Below the pieces are notes generated by a model. That model was not told the DNA's origin, made no database searches, and saw only the letters and a program-made list of their open reading frames with translations. 64,000 bases of DNA from Lanius collurio (lineage: Eukaryota; Chordata; Aves; Passeriformes; Laniidae), in NCBI GenBank assembly GCA_020086605.1, contig JACBWW010000012.1, positions 11,989,925 through 12,053,924 of the forward strand, read 5' to 3'. Of this stretch, positions 27,546-36,008 are shown in pieces. Made by a program: the position numbers and the translations under genes. Positions within the stretch are counted from its first letter, which is position 1. Every line of letters starts with the position of its first letter.

Positions 27546-28338
27546 CTGTTTAAATTTATCCATGTGGAGTTTGGCCAGTTCCCTACCTCTCACTGGAAGG
27601 AACAGTTTCACTGGGACTGCCCAGGATTCCTCCACCCAGGGACTTCACCAATGCACTGAAGCACACAAATAGTGCCTAACTGGTCTAGGCACAACAGGCA
27701 ATTGTCTGAAATCTCCACCTAGACTTTTTCTAGTCCATTGCTGTGCCATGAAACAGCACGGAGATCAATCTATTGCCTGTCTCAAGACAGTCCATTGCCA
27801 CATCTACTCAGAGATCACCAGGAAACTTAATGGATCAGCCACGGAGCTGAAGACAAAGTGCATTGGCTGTTTGCACAGACAGAGTGCTGGTACCCATCTA
27901 CATCAAACCTGAATCTAATCACTTTATCACATAGTTTAAATCCAAGCTTGTCAAAAATGCTTCATTCTTGGGTCTAACCAGGCCTGCCACTTCACTGAAT
28001 GTAATACTAACACACACATAATTATGGGCTAGGAGAAATTTTTCCCACTTCAGCACTTCCATGCATTCAGCCATGTGATACTGTCACTTTTATGAAGCAT
28101 GATTCTATTTATATGTTCAAGTAGCTGTCATAACAGCCTCAGCATCAAATAGCTGCCTCTGCTGGAGTGAGCAGATAGTTGCTAATGGGAAAAGTTACAG
28201 AGCTCCTGTGGACAACCTCATGATAAGCAGTACTGCTGCTTAATGTGGGAGCAAATTTAGAACAATTATGCATCCCTAAAAATTATCCCCACATAAATGG
28301 GTGTATTTAGCTCAGGGTGGTGCCACCAGGCAATTATC

Positions 28339-28353
28339 TATATATATATATAT
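28339..28353. repeat. TA dinucleotide run
   Basis: A short pure TA tract of about seven units inside AT-rich DNA. Nothing suggests a function. Confidence 0.85.
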
Positions 28354-28439
28354 GTGCTTCAGCAATTAATTTTAGAGAAATCACTAGGAATGGATGTCCA
28401 TCTCAGACATACAGCTACATCACAGTTTTCACCTTGGGT

Positions 28440-28486
28440 CAAACAAACAAACAAACAAAAAACCAAATAAACTAACTAACTAACCA
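28440..28486. repeat. AAAC / AACT simple repeat
   Basis: Several AAAC units pass through an A-rich link into ACTA/ACTAACTAAC units. This is a compound tetranucleotide microsatellite. Confidence 0.85.
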
Positions 28487-29413
28487 CCTAACAAAACAGT
28501 CATGACAGAGCACCAGCGTCATCTTTTGATTCTCCCTGAGACATACTGGTGATTATTTCATCAACAAAGAAAATTGAATGTGAGACTGATACTGGAAACC
28601 AAATCACATAAACTAATCTAGAATGCATTTGTGTGTCCCTTATTTCCATTTCCATGTAATTCCAATATACTAATACAGTACTTCTTGGTATTGAGCAAGA
28701 TACAGTTATATGTATTGTGTTTAGGCATTCCTCTTACACAGATCAGAGGAGGAACCATTTTTTCAGTTTCATGGGGTTTTTTTCTTTATTGTGTTCTGAT
28801 GACTTATTTAAAAAATATATCTATATATAGTTTAATTCTAGCCATGGATATTTTATTGAAAAATACTGCCTGCAGTAATCTTATAATTGCCCTTGATTTG
28901 GAACAGAACAGTGTTTACAGTGCTTATTGTTTTGAATGGGAAATGTTAACCATCTTAAGGCAAGAGATGCAATCAGACATGACTTTGGCTTACAGGGTGA
29001 GATCTCCACTGCCTCATGTATAATCCAGAATTTAATTAACTAAAATAATTATTAGATTTTTTCTCTATTTTTTCATATAAAGATATAAAATATGTTATAT
29101 ATTTATACATATACTACATATTGAAAACCCAAATTATTAATTATTACGTGTATTTCTTTACCTAAAATTAATTAGAACTAAAAAGCCATAATTTTATTAT
29201 TTTTGAATTATGACATTATAGCAAAAATCATTAACAACTTTTAGAACAAATCTGTGAACTCACAAGTTCATTTGTAATAGAATTTCCACACTTCCCTTGA
29301 CACTTCCCTTGAGGGAAAGGCTTCTGCAGCTGCCCAAGCAGGATGACTCAGTGAGATGAGGACTGAGCATGGCAGCCATTCCAGTGGAAAAGCACCACTG
29401 ATATCTTAGCCCC

Positions 29414-29528
29414 ATATGCCATTTTTTTAGGGTATCAGGGTACACAGAACACCAAGGCATGTTCTATACANATATGCCATTTTTTTAGGGTATCAGGGTA
29501 CACAGAACACCAAGGCATGTTCTATACA
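29414..29528. other. Assembly join: 57-bp duplicate around one N
   Basis: Positions 29414-29470 and 29472-29528 are identical over 57 bp, separated only by the single N at 29471. This is what results when two contigs that overlap by one k-mer length are scaffolded with a token gap instead of being merged. The real chromosome most likely has one copy here. See the matching join at 34372-34486. Confidence 0.92.
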
Positions 29529-30752
29529 CACATACCTGCCTCAGAGCTGTTCTCTGCTCCTTACAGATCTTGCCATCCACTCTCCTCCTCTGTCAGCACA
29601 GATTGTCCAGGAGTGCCCACGTCATTTGTAGCACTGCCAAGCTTAATCTGCCTGCAGAGGCTGCAGGAAAAACAATTTATATACTCACAAAAGTACCTGT
29701 AGAGTTTGAACACTACATGTCTTAGCACTTCTACTACAGTCAAGGCAAGCAATGTCAGCAAATACAGGTCAAGGAAAGGAAATGTATTCAGGTAGTCAAA
29801 GTTATCAGAAGAGCCTAATCAAGAAGATTTGAGGCTTCGGGTAGCCATGAACCCACATCCTGACTTTATCTGGAGTTCCTTGCTGAGAGTGAAGCACTAG
29901 TTGGATGTGCCATGGGAGCCTTGGCACTGAGGATGTGCCAAGCTGTCATCTATACTACTAGGATTTACTTGCCAAAGGGTGAGTGCTACAGGATGTCAAA
30001 TTGCCATTTGAGAAGTGATTAACTAGAGATAGGTCACCATTCCACAAGAAGGAGTGGAGACTTTGGGACAAACTGAGATGTTATAAAATATTATTCATTA
30101 ATTATACTGCATGAGATTCTACCTCCAACAAGGGAATGCCATGCTGGCCAGCTTAGTGCAGATGCTTACCAGATTTTCCCTGTCTGTTTCAGAGGCCTTT
30201 TGACTCCTTGTCTTTCTTTGCAGATTGACCTTATGCAGGCCTTGGGACACCTTCATGGTTCTGTACCTGCATATCGCTGGCTCATGGTCTGTACTGGCTC
30301 ACCCATTCACAGTGTGGCCCATTTCTATCTTTCAAGGAAAACAAAGAAATAGTTCTGGAAGAAGTCTAATGATAGAGGGGTAATTTCCTGTTGCAACTCG
30401 ATGGGCAGCTCCCACCCATAACAAACTTCTTATAAGAGCACATTTCAGCACCCCTGAGTGAGACAGCAGCATCTCATGGTGACACAGAGAAGATATCAAC
30501 AGGGGATCTAAGGAAAGAGATCACTCTGTACTCATTTATGCCAGGAGATCCTCTGCTAGTGTTGCAACATGACTTTATATCCTGGCTGGAGTCCAGGCTT
30601 TGTTACAATTAGCATATTAGCTTCAATTATGTGAGCCTGCAGCTAGCTTTTAGCTAATATCTGTAATTTACCTTGGGAAGAAGTTTGATTTTTTTCTGCA
30701 TTGTTCCTGATGTATCTTGATTGAGAGTGAATTTTATACAGAATATTTCTTC

Positions 30753-30758
30753 TCTGGC
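30753..30758. repeat. Target-site duplication, left copy (TCTGGC)
   Basis: TCTGGC directly abuts the left LTR and is repeated exactly at 33338-33343, directly after the right LTR. A 6-bp duplication is typical of the integrases of alpha- and betaretrovirus-like (class II) endogenous retroviruses. Confidence 0.9.
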
Positions 30759-31027
30759 TGTTGTAATGGGGAAGGAACTTGGAAGGAAAGATGAAGCGAT
30801 ATTTTTGTAGATGTTCAGAGATGCTTTTATTCCTCCAGTCGCGTGGCTGGAGTTCCCAGACAGCCTCCCATCATGGGACCCTGCTCTCCCCTCGGGCCCC
30901 GGGAACACCCCACACCATCCAATCCGGAACGGGTATGGGGCACACATGACATGGGAGCAGGGACAGAGGCAGACCCATACCCTGCAGGGTCCCTCCCCCT
31001 GGGACCCCAGGGAGAGGCACCTCCACA
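30759..31027 (-). repeat. 3' LTR (269 bp)
   Basis: Begins TGTTGTAATG and ends CTCCACA on the plus strand, so it has the usual TG...CA ends. From the GAACTTGGAAGG word onward it aligns along its length to the LTR at 33036-33337, with scattered substitutions. On the minus strand an AATAAA signal lies at 30831-30826. Compared with the other LTR it lacks about 28 bp near its minus-strand 3' edge. Confidence 0.92.
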
Positions 31028-31044
31028 ATTCACCCTTTATTTTT
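31028..31044 (-). other. Polypurine-tract-like sequence
   Basis: On the minus strand, AAATAAAGGGTGAAT directly precedes the 3' LTR. This is where retroelements keep the purine-rich primer for plus-strand DNA synthesis. The tract is interrupted by three thymines, so it is a weak or decayed example; the call rests mainly on its position. Confidence 0.6.
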
Positions 31045-31249
31045 AAATAAAGAACATTGGAAACAGTTGGATAAACAACAAAACAATTTCATAAGAAAGG
31101 AGGCCACTATCCTGAGTCCCCAGATGTCCAAACAGATTTTCCTTTGTAGCATCAGAAGGGAGACAGGACTTGAGCATGTTTCAGATGGAAACTGAGTCAG
31201 GAAAGGGTTTTTTCCTTTCTGTACCTATTGTAATCTTAGAAAATGACAG

Positions 31250-32214
31250 TTAAGTTCTTCCCTCCCTCCTTTTCATCCCCCGCATCGTCATTGCAAAGGG
31301 GTTCATGGCAAATGGAAAAGCCTGGTTTTGTGAGGGGTACCAGAAGGGGAAGTTTGGGCTGGGCATATATGGGGGATAAAGGGGCATGGGATAAAAGGGG
31401 AAGATGGGATAGGGGAAAAGATAGGGATTATGGGGATATTGTCTGGCATATCTACTGCCTTTGACAGGGACACCCCCAGGGCCTGTAACACATGCTGCTT
31501 GAGGGCCCTTTCTTCCTTGCACAATTTTAAATTCTACTCTTTCTCCTTCTTCTATGCTTGGAACATTACTTTTAGGGTTATTTTTCACAATAGCAGATAT
31601 ATGGACAAAAATACTTTCTCCAGTATCGTTTTTCAACAAGAAACCCTAATTCTTCTTTACATTATACCATTTTACAGTTCCAAAAACCCTAGCTGCAATA
31701 ACTTTTCATTTTTCCAAGTTCCTTTGTTCTTGCTTTCACTTTTGGCTTTTCTTTCTCTCGCGCCAGAGCTGCTGCAGCCGGGACCATCAGGGCCGGGGCT
31801 GCCAGCGTGTTCCTGTCATGGGGTCTTGACTCCTCGGGATCCCGTGTGGGACCGTGTGGGTCCGGTCTGGCCGTGCTGGTGCACACTGACCCCGCCCTCT
31901 GCTCCGCCTTCGGCCACCTTTGCACCACCGTTTGGCGCTGCGCTCGCTTCTCCTCTGGGGTTCCGTGTGACTGCTCCAAGCTTTCCAGGTGTTTGCGCGG
32001 CTGCACGGCCGTGCTCTGTGAGGAGTTTGCTTGTGGACGGCTTCGTATCGCCGGCACTGCCGCCGCTGCTGTCGGCTGTGTGGCTGTCAGCTAGCACGGT
32101 TTCCCTCTCGCCCCCACGCCACTCCGGCTTGGCTCGGCGTGGCTCACCGCGGTCACCATAGCGACTGCCACTATCGCCGCTGCCTTTCTTGGTGCGGGGC
32201 TTGGGCTCGGCCCG
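31250..32214 (-). pseudogene. Y-box protein (cold-shock) gene copy inside the LTR element, broken
   Basis: Y-box proteins bind mRNA and single-stranded DNA through one cold-shock domain; family members stabilise and mask mRNA, especially in germ cells. Here an Ala/Gly/Pro-rich N-terminal region is open from 32214 to a stop at 31816 (132 codons). A second frame, ending at 31689, takes over with AAPALMVPAAAALARE and then a Lys-rich linker. A third frame from 31705 holds the cold-shock domain and a tail ending at 31250. At least two frameshifts (near 31.85 kb and near 31.705 kb, at an A run) and one in-frame TAG (31646-31648) break it. The order acidic/Ala-rich N-terminus, basic linker, cold-shock domain is that of YBX1/2/3. 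There are no CCHC zinc knuckles, which argues against LIN28. No introns are evident between linker and domain, consistent with an mRNA-derived copy. Confidence 0.85.
31445..31705 (-). other. Cold-shock domain of the Y-box copy
   Basis: About 87 codons. The frame opens with KVIAARVFGTVKW, the family's first strand. The first RNA-binding motif (usually K/N-G-Y/F-G-F) reads KN, then a TAG stop at 31646-31648, then GF, so the stop replaces the aromatic residue. The second motif is present as IFVH, followed by AIVKNNP, GERVEFKIVQG and VTGPGGVPVKGSRYA. That last block is the signature end of vertebrate Y-box domains; KGSRYA rather than QGSKYA is closer to YBX2 as I recall it. Several other conserved positions are changed (for example SNVPSIEE where the family has a Leu-Arg-Ser-Val segment). 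Confidence 0.9.
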
Positions 32215-32340
32215 TCACTTACCACATGGCGTGGGGCGGCCATCACTGGGTTGCGCCTCTGCCGCTGCTGCCCTCACTGCCGCCCTCACTGCCGCCCTCA
32301 CTGCTGCCCTCGCTGCTCACGCCTCTGCTCTTGCAGCTCA
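31741..32340. other. CpG island within the LTR element
   Basis: I counted about 51 CpG dinucleotides in these 600 bp, close to what G+C content of about 60% predicts by chance. The flanking tens of kilobases are CpG-poor and AT-rich. The island covers the N-terminal coding part and upstream sequence of the Y-box copy, which fits derivation from the first exon and 5' untranslated region of a host gene with a CpG-island promoter. Confidence 0.85.
32271..32318. repeat. 12-bp tandem repeat, four units
   Basis: CCCTCACTGCCG occurs twice exactly (32271-32294), then as CCCTCACTGCTG and CCCTCGCTGCTC. The 12-bp period preserves reading frame. On the minus strand one frame reads a Ser-Glu-Gly-Gly repeat and another an Ala-Ala-Val-Arg repeat. 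It lies at the junction between the gag-like part and the Y-box part. Confidence 0.9.
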
Positions 32341-32444
32341 CTTTTTGCATTTTCAGCAGCTGTTTCTACTATCTGTCTGTCTTTATTCACTGTAAGAACA
32401 CCTCAGAGACCCCTAGGAATACACTCTCACATCCAGCGTCTTCG

Positions 32445-32910
32445 TCATCGCTCTCTCGCCCGCTGTCGCTCGGGAGTGAACTCTGATACAGGGGTGGGGT
32501 CTGCTCCATGGCTTGTGCTTTTAGGGGGGCTGGGTACCTCCACCGCAGGCACCTCAGCTGCAGGCACCTCTGCTGAATGCACTGCTGTGTTACTGGGACC
32601 GAGTATATTCTTTATGAGAGCGTCTTCAATTGCAAAAGATGCTAGGATCAATTCTACTACCATTCCACTTCTTGACTGGATCATTATCAACTCATCAATT
32701 TCTTTGCAAAAATTGCCCCCTCTAGTCACTGGAAAACCAACATCAAAAATTAAGCCTCAGGGGACATAAAAGAAATTCTTGAAAAGACAGTTAAAGAAGT
32801 GTTCTAAAAGTCCTGGGTCCAGTTTTGCGTTGTTTCGCTAGAATTTCTTTCACTTCCAAGTACATTTTTCTCTGTGGCTCAGATAGCCACAACTCCTCCG
32901 ATTTCTCCAT
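32445..32910 (-). pseudogene. Broken gag-like region of the LTR element
   Basis: A first ATG at 32910 follows the leader and opens a 39-codon frame that closes at 32791. The next frame over carries a TGA at 32757-32759 and then runs open to a stop at 32445. Its later part has Pro/Glu/Val-rich repeats (AEVPAAEVPAVEVP) and ends in an Arg-rich segment. The position just downstream of the leader and the mix of a charged helical start with a Pro-rich linker fit the matrix end of a retroviral gag gene. I did not find a capsid major-homology region or a zinc knuckle, so the call is positional. A further stretch around 32400-32310 may continue it (a Glu/Ala/Gln-rich helical frame). Confidence 0.5.
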
Positions 32911-33015
32911 CTGGTCAGAAAGTACAGCCAAAAACAAGACAATAAGAAAGTTCAATTACTCACAATTCACGTCGGTGTACTCCAGACCTTTAGAAATCAT
33001 TTTCAGGGATCGAAT

Positions 33016-33033
33016 GTCCGCATATCTCCACCA
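33016..33033 (-). other. Primer-binding-site-like sequence
   Basis: On the minus strand, two bases after the 5' LTR, the sequence is TGGTGGAGATATGCGGAC. It starts with TGG, the complement of a tRNA 3' CCA end, and is at the expected distance. I cannot assign it to a vertebrate tRNA, so it may be mutated or use an unusual primer. Confidence 0.65.
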
Positions 33034-33035
33034 TT

Positions 33036-33337
33036 TGTTGTAATGAGGGGAATCCTTACAACAAGTATAAGACAGCGATGAACTTGGAAGGAAAGATGAA
33101 GCGATATTTTTGTAGATGTTCAGGGATGTTTTTATTCCTCCAGCCGCATGGCTGGAGTTCCCAGGCAGACTCTCCAGTCATGGGACCCTGCTCTCTTCCC
33201 CCGGGCCTCAGGCACCCCAAACCCACCCAATCAGGAACAGGTATGGGGCACACATGACATGGGAGCAGGGACAGGGACAGACCCGTACCCTGCAGGGTCC
33301 CTCCCCCCAGGACCTCGGAGGGAGATGTACCTCCACA
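33036..33337 (-). repeat. 5' LTR (302 bp)
   Basis: TG...CA-ended direct partner of 30759-31027. On the minus strand, U3 has an inverted CCAAT-type box (ATTGGG near 33230) and GC-rich sequence, and an AATAAA lies at 33136-33131. It keeps a 28-bp segment near its minus-strand 3' end that the other copy lost. That segment creates an inverted repeat TGTTGTAA (33036-33043) / TTACAACA (33056-33063). Confidence 0.92.
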
Positions 33338-33343
33338 TCTGGC
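33338..33343. repeat. Target-site duplication, right copy (TCTGGC)
   Basis: Exact match to 30753-30758, directly after the last base of the right LTR. It shows that the whole unit between the two copies integrated as one piece. Confidence 0.9.
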
Positions 33344-35974
33344 TAACATGCTGTCTATTTGTAGAAGCTTTGGAGTCAAGATCCTATTTCACATCTCAGG
33401 AAATCTGGCATGGGTTTCCCTGCTTGAAGATGCCCAAAACACCCAGAAAAAGCCTTAAGTTTATATCTCACTCCAAGGTAAGTTTCAGAAGGGTCTCAAC
33501 ATTGGAGGGTCATGCCAAGACTTTCAGTGTGCATATCCTCTTTGGGAAAAGCAGAGCCCCACGAGACAAACCACTGAGGGAATTGGGAGAATGGTGTCAT
33601 ATTAAAGCATTGGTTGGTTACTCAGACTTGAGACAAATTCTCTGTTAGATTGTAAACTCAAGAGACATGATCTGGGAAAATTTAATTAATATTTTTGCAT
33701 GGTTTTATAGGGGTGGATTTAGCAACAATGACTTATGAAGCTGACAGTAGCACAGTAAGAATAAATTCACAGGTAGTTGTGAGGCATTTAAACACTGAAG
33801 TGGAAAAAGGCCATGGATGTGCCTGGCCAAAACTGCCAGGTCTTTGCTTTATGTTAATATATTAACCTTCCCTCAGCAGAATATAGGCCTAAAGATAAAT
33901 TCATTCTCTCTCCTTAAAATAGCCTAGACATAGCTAAAGCAACTGAGGAACAAAAGGCTAAAAAACAGTTGGAAAGCTGAGAGCTGTTTAAGCTAAAAAG
34001 GAAATTGTTATGAAGGATTAAAACAAAATGTAGTGACTCTCCTGGGCCTTCATCTTAACAGAGCATAACCATGACCAGCTCTTGTGATGACCCTGAGAGA
34101 TTAGGAAGAGAGCAACAGGTCCAGGATTAACATCAAGTAAGACAAAGAACATTACATTAACTCATGGCAATGTGGGTAAATGGAAGAGCAAATATTGATT
34201 GACTGCTTTTTTAAAGTGAGATGTGAAATGAAACACTTATCACCAGAACAATCTCTGATAGATGAGATCAGAGAAGCAGCCAAACAGAATTCCTTGGAGT
34301 TTGTCTGTGGATAATCCACATCACTCTTTTCACAGAGGTATGATCTGATATTTAATTTTTCCACCACATTGTGTTTTTGGCAGGATGTTTTTACTATGTC
34401 ACATAAGAACCAAATTGTTTTGTAGCTTNTGTTTTTGGCAGGATGTTTTTACTATGTCACATAAGAACCAAATTGTTTTGTAGCTTTAAGATGACAAACT
34501 CAAACTCTTCTTGGGGTAACACTGAAAAATGAAGAGATAGAAAAATACTTCAGTGATGCACAGCCCTTATGTGTTGTTTTGTTACAAGACATGTATCATC
34601 AACTTCCCACACATTTTTTATGCAGGAGATTTATGGGATGCTCAGCTTGGTGCTCCACAGTATGCCACCACCATCAAACAAATGACAGGAAATTGGCAAC
34701 ATGCTGTGGATTTACTTTCTGTAACTGAATGGAAAATACTGTTCAGTATGGATCTAATACCCTTCCCTCTTCATCCACTCCTGCCATGCCTCCATGCCTT
34801 CAGGTTTCCAAAGCAGATCTCAAGTTGAAGAAAGCCTCAATCCTTCACAGGCTGAGTGTAAGGTTTGACAATGTACAGCAAAAACCTAACCACTCCTCAG
34901 GTGTTGTTTGGAAGCCATACAGCCCCTCCCTCCCTTCCCCAACAACACTCCAGAAAACTTTTTTTTGTTTTTAATAAAGGGGGAGGCTGGGAGAGAAAAT
35001 ACTTCACTGGGAATTTCAAGAAGAATTAGAGTGGATGGGACATTATCATTCCATCTGTGTTTGGGTTACAATTTCATCTGGAAACTAAGCAGTCCATTGC
35101 ACATGCCACTATAAATGACAGCCTGTATCCCAGGCTGTTCACCCCACAGACAATTAGTAATTTTAGCAGTGCTCTCAAGTGGCCAGCTCTGAGTCACACC
35201 TAGTACTTCTAGTGTGTACATACACCTTAAATGCTCCACAAGTGGCCAACAAGACGTTTGCCTATGTGGCTCTGAAAGGCTTTGAATTGTGCATCTTTCT
35301 TGCTTTAGATGGAGGCTAATACAAGTTGAGAGGAGTGTTGTCAGTGCAGTATTCCCCTACCCCTTCATCTCCAGGGTCACCCCTCCCTGCACACAAGCTG
35401 AGTGGAGCTGGCTGACAAACTGGCCCAGCAGTACCCTGCATCCCCTTAAAGTCAAAGGCACTGGCACACAGTCTCATTGCACCTAAGGAGCTGCAAGGTA
35501 CTCCAAAGACAAAAGTCTGTCATACTGCTTTTAACAGCCCTAGGCTGAACTGATTTCTTTGTGGATCAAGCTTACAAATACACAGCATGACTAGAGATGA
35601 CAGCAAAGGTACAGAATCAGTGCTTGTATTATTTGCTGGACTATGCCTATACAGCCACAAAGAGTGGTCCTTGGTACACTCCAAGCTGGACAAATATCCT
35701 GTCCACAGGATTTACCTGACAAAGCAAGCCATCTCCAAGGGCAGCATTGCTATTTCTTGCAGGCCTTTCAAGACGATTCTGCCTGCTCTTGTGCTGGGCC
35801 CAGCACTGGCCTCTGGCACAGTGTGGGTACCCATCTCTATGTCTATGTTTTAAAGGCAGAATTGATAAGGCAATTTCCTTCCCCACAGTACCTTTTTTCT
35901 TCTCCAAAGCCAGGTATAATTATTGGGTTACCGACCACAACTAACCCAGGGTGAATTTCACCTCCTTAAAAGAA
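33344..35974. other. Non-coding DNA, no gene seen
   Basis: About 2.6 kb of unique sequence with short overlapping open frames and no recognisable product. It contains the second single-N assembly join at 34429. Confidence 0.55.
34372..34486. other. Assembly join: 57-bp duplicate around one N
   Basis: Positions 34372-34428 and 34430-34486 are identical over 57 bp with a single N between them. The length is the same as at 29471, which points to the assembler's overlap length and not to a biological duplication. The contig carrying the LTR element lies between the two joins. Confidence 0.92.
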
Positions 35975-36008
35975 ATCACAGAATCAGAGAATGGTTATGG
36001 CTGGAAGG
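35975..36008 (-). mobile_element. CR1 3' tip, minus strand
   Basis: AATCACAGAATCAGAGAATGG followed by TTATGGCTGGAAGG is the reverse complement of the last 30-odd bases of a CR1. It ends abruptly where a second CR1 in the opposite direction begins. Confidence 0.75.

Larger units (their letters stand above)
27546..30752. other. Non-coding DNA upstream of the LTR element
   Basis: No gene was recognised. A 130-codon open frame at 28631-29023 has no similarity I can name, a hydrophobic low-complexity composition and no exon context. The stretch contains a TA run (28339-28353), an AAAC-type tract (28440-28486), a small 12-bp tandem near 29286-29310 and a single-N assembly join at 29471. Confidence 0.55.
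30759..33337 (-). mobile_element. LTR retroelement (class II ERV-like) carrying a host Y-box gene
   Basis: A complete proviral structure of 2579 bp on the minus strand: 5' LTR 33036-33337, primer-binding-site-like 33016-33033, leader, broken gag-like region, CpG-rich block with a Y-box cold-shock gene, purine-rich tract 31028-31044, and 3' LTR 30759-31027. It is bounded by the exact 6-bp duplication TCTGGC. The interior of about 2 kb has no recognisable protease, reverse transcriptase, integrase or envelope, so it could only have moved with proteins supplied by another element. By eye the two LTRs differ at roughly one base in ten plus a 28-bp indel, so the insertion is not recent. The layout resembles acute transforming retroviruses, in which a host mRNA has replaced viral genes. 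The family assignment is inferred from the duplication length and LTR shape only. Confidence 0.88.

Noticed and set aside
28631..29023. A 130-codon plus-strand open frame as a gene
   Set aside because: Hydrophobic, low-complexity translation in AT-rich DNA, with no family similarity, no promoter or splice context. The length is within chance for a window of this size.
29414..29528. 57-bp tandem duplication as a biological repeat
   Set aside because: The N between identical copies and the same 57-bp length at 34372-34486 indicate an assembly overlap.
31445..31705. LIN28 as the origin of the cold-shock domain
   Set aside because: LIN28 has a shorter linker and two CCHC zinc knuckles after the domain. 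None is present, and the VTGPGGVPVKGSRYA ending with an Ala-rich N-terminal region is Y-box specific.
31430..32161. A 243-codon open frame on the plus strand, the longest in the window
   Set aside because: It lies antisense to the Y-box copy and the CpG island. High G+C makes stops rare there, the translation is Cys/Leu/Pro-rich without any domain, and the minus strand has the recognisable protein.
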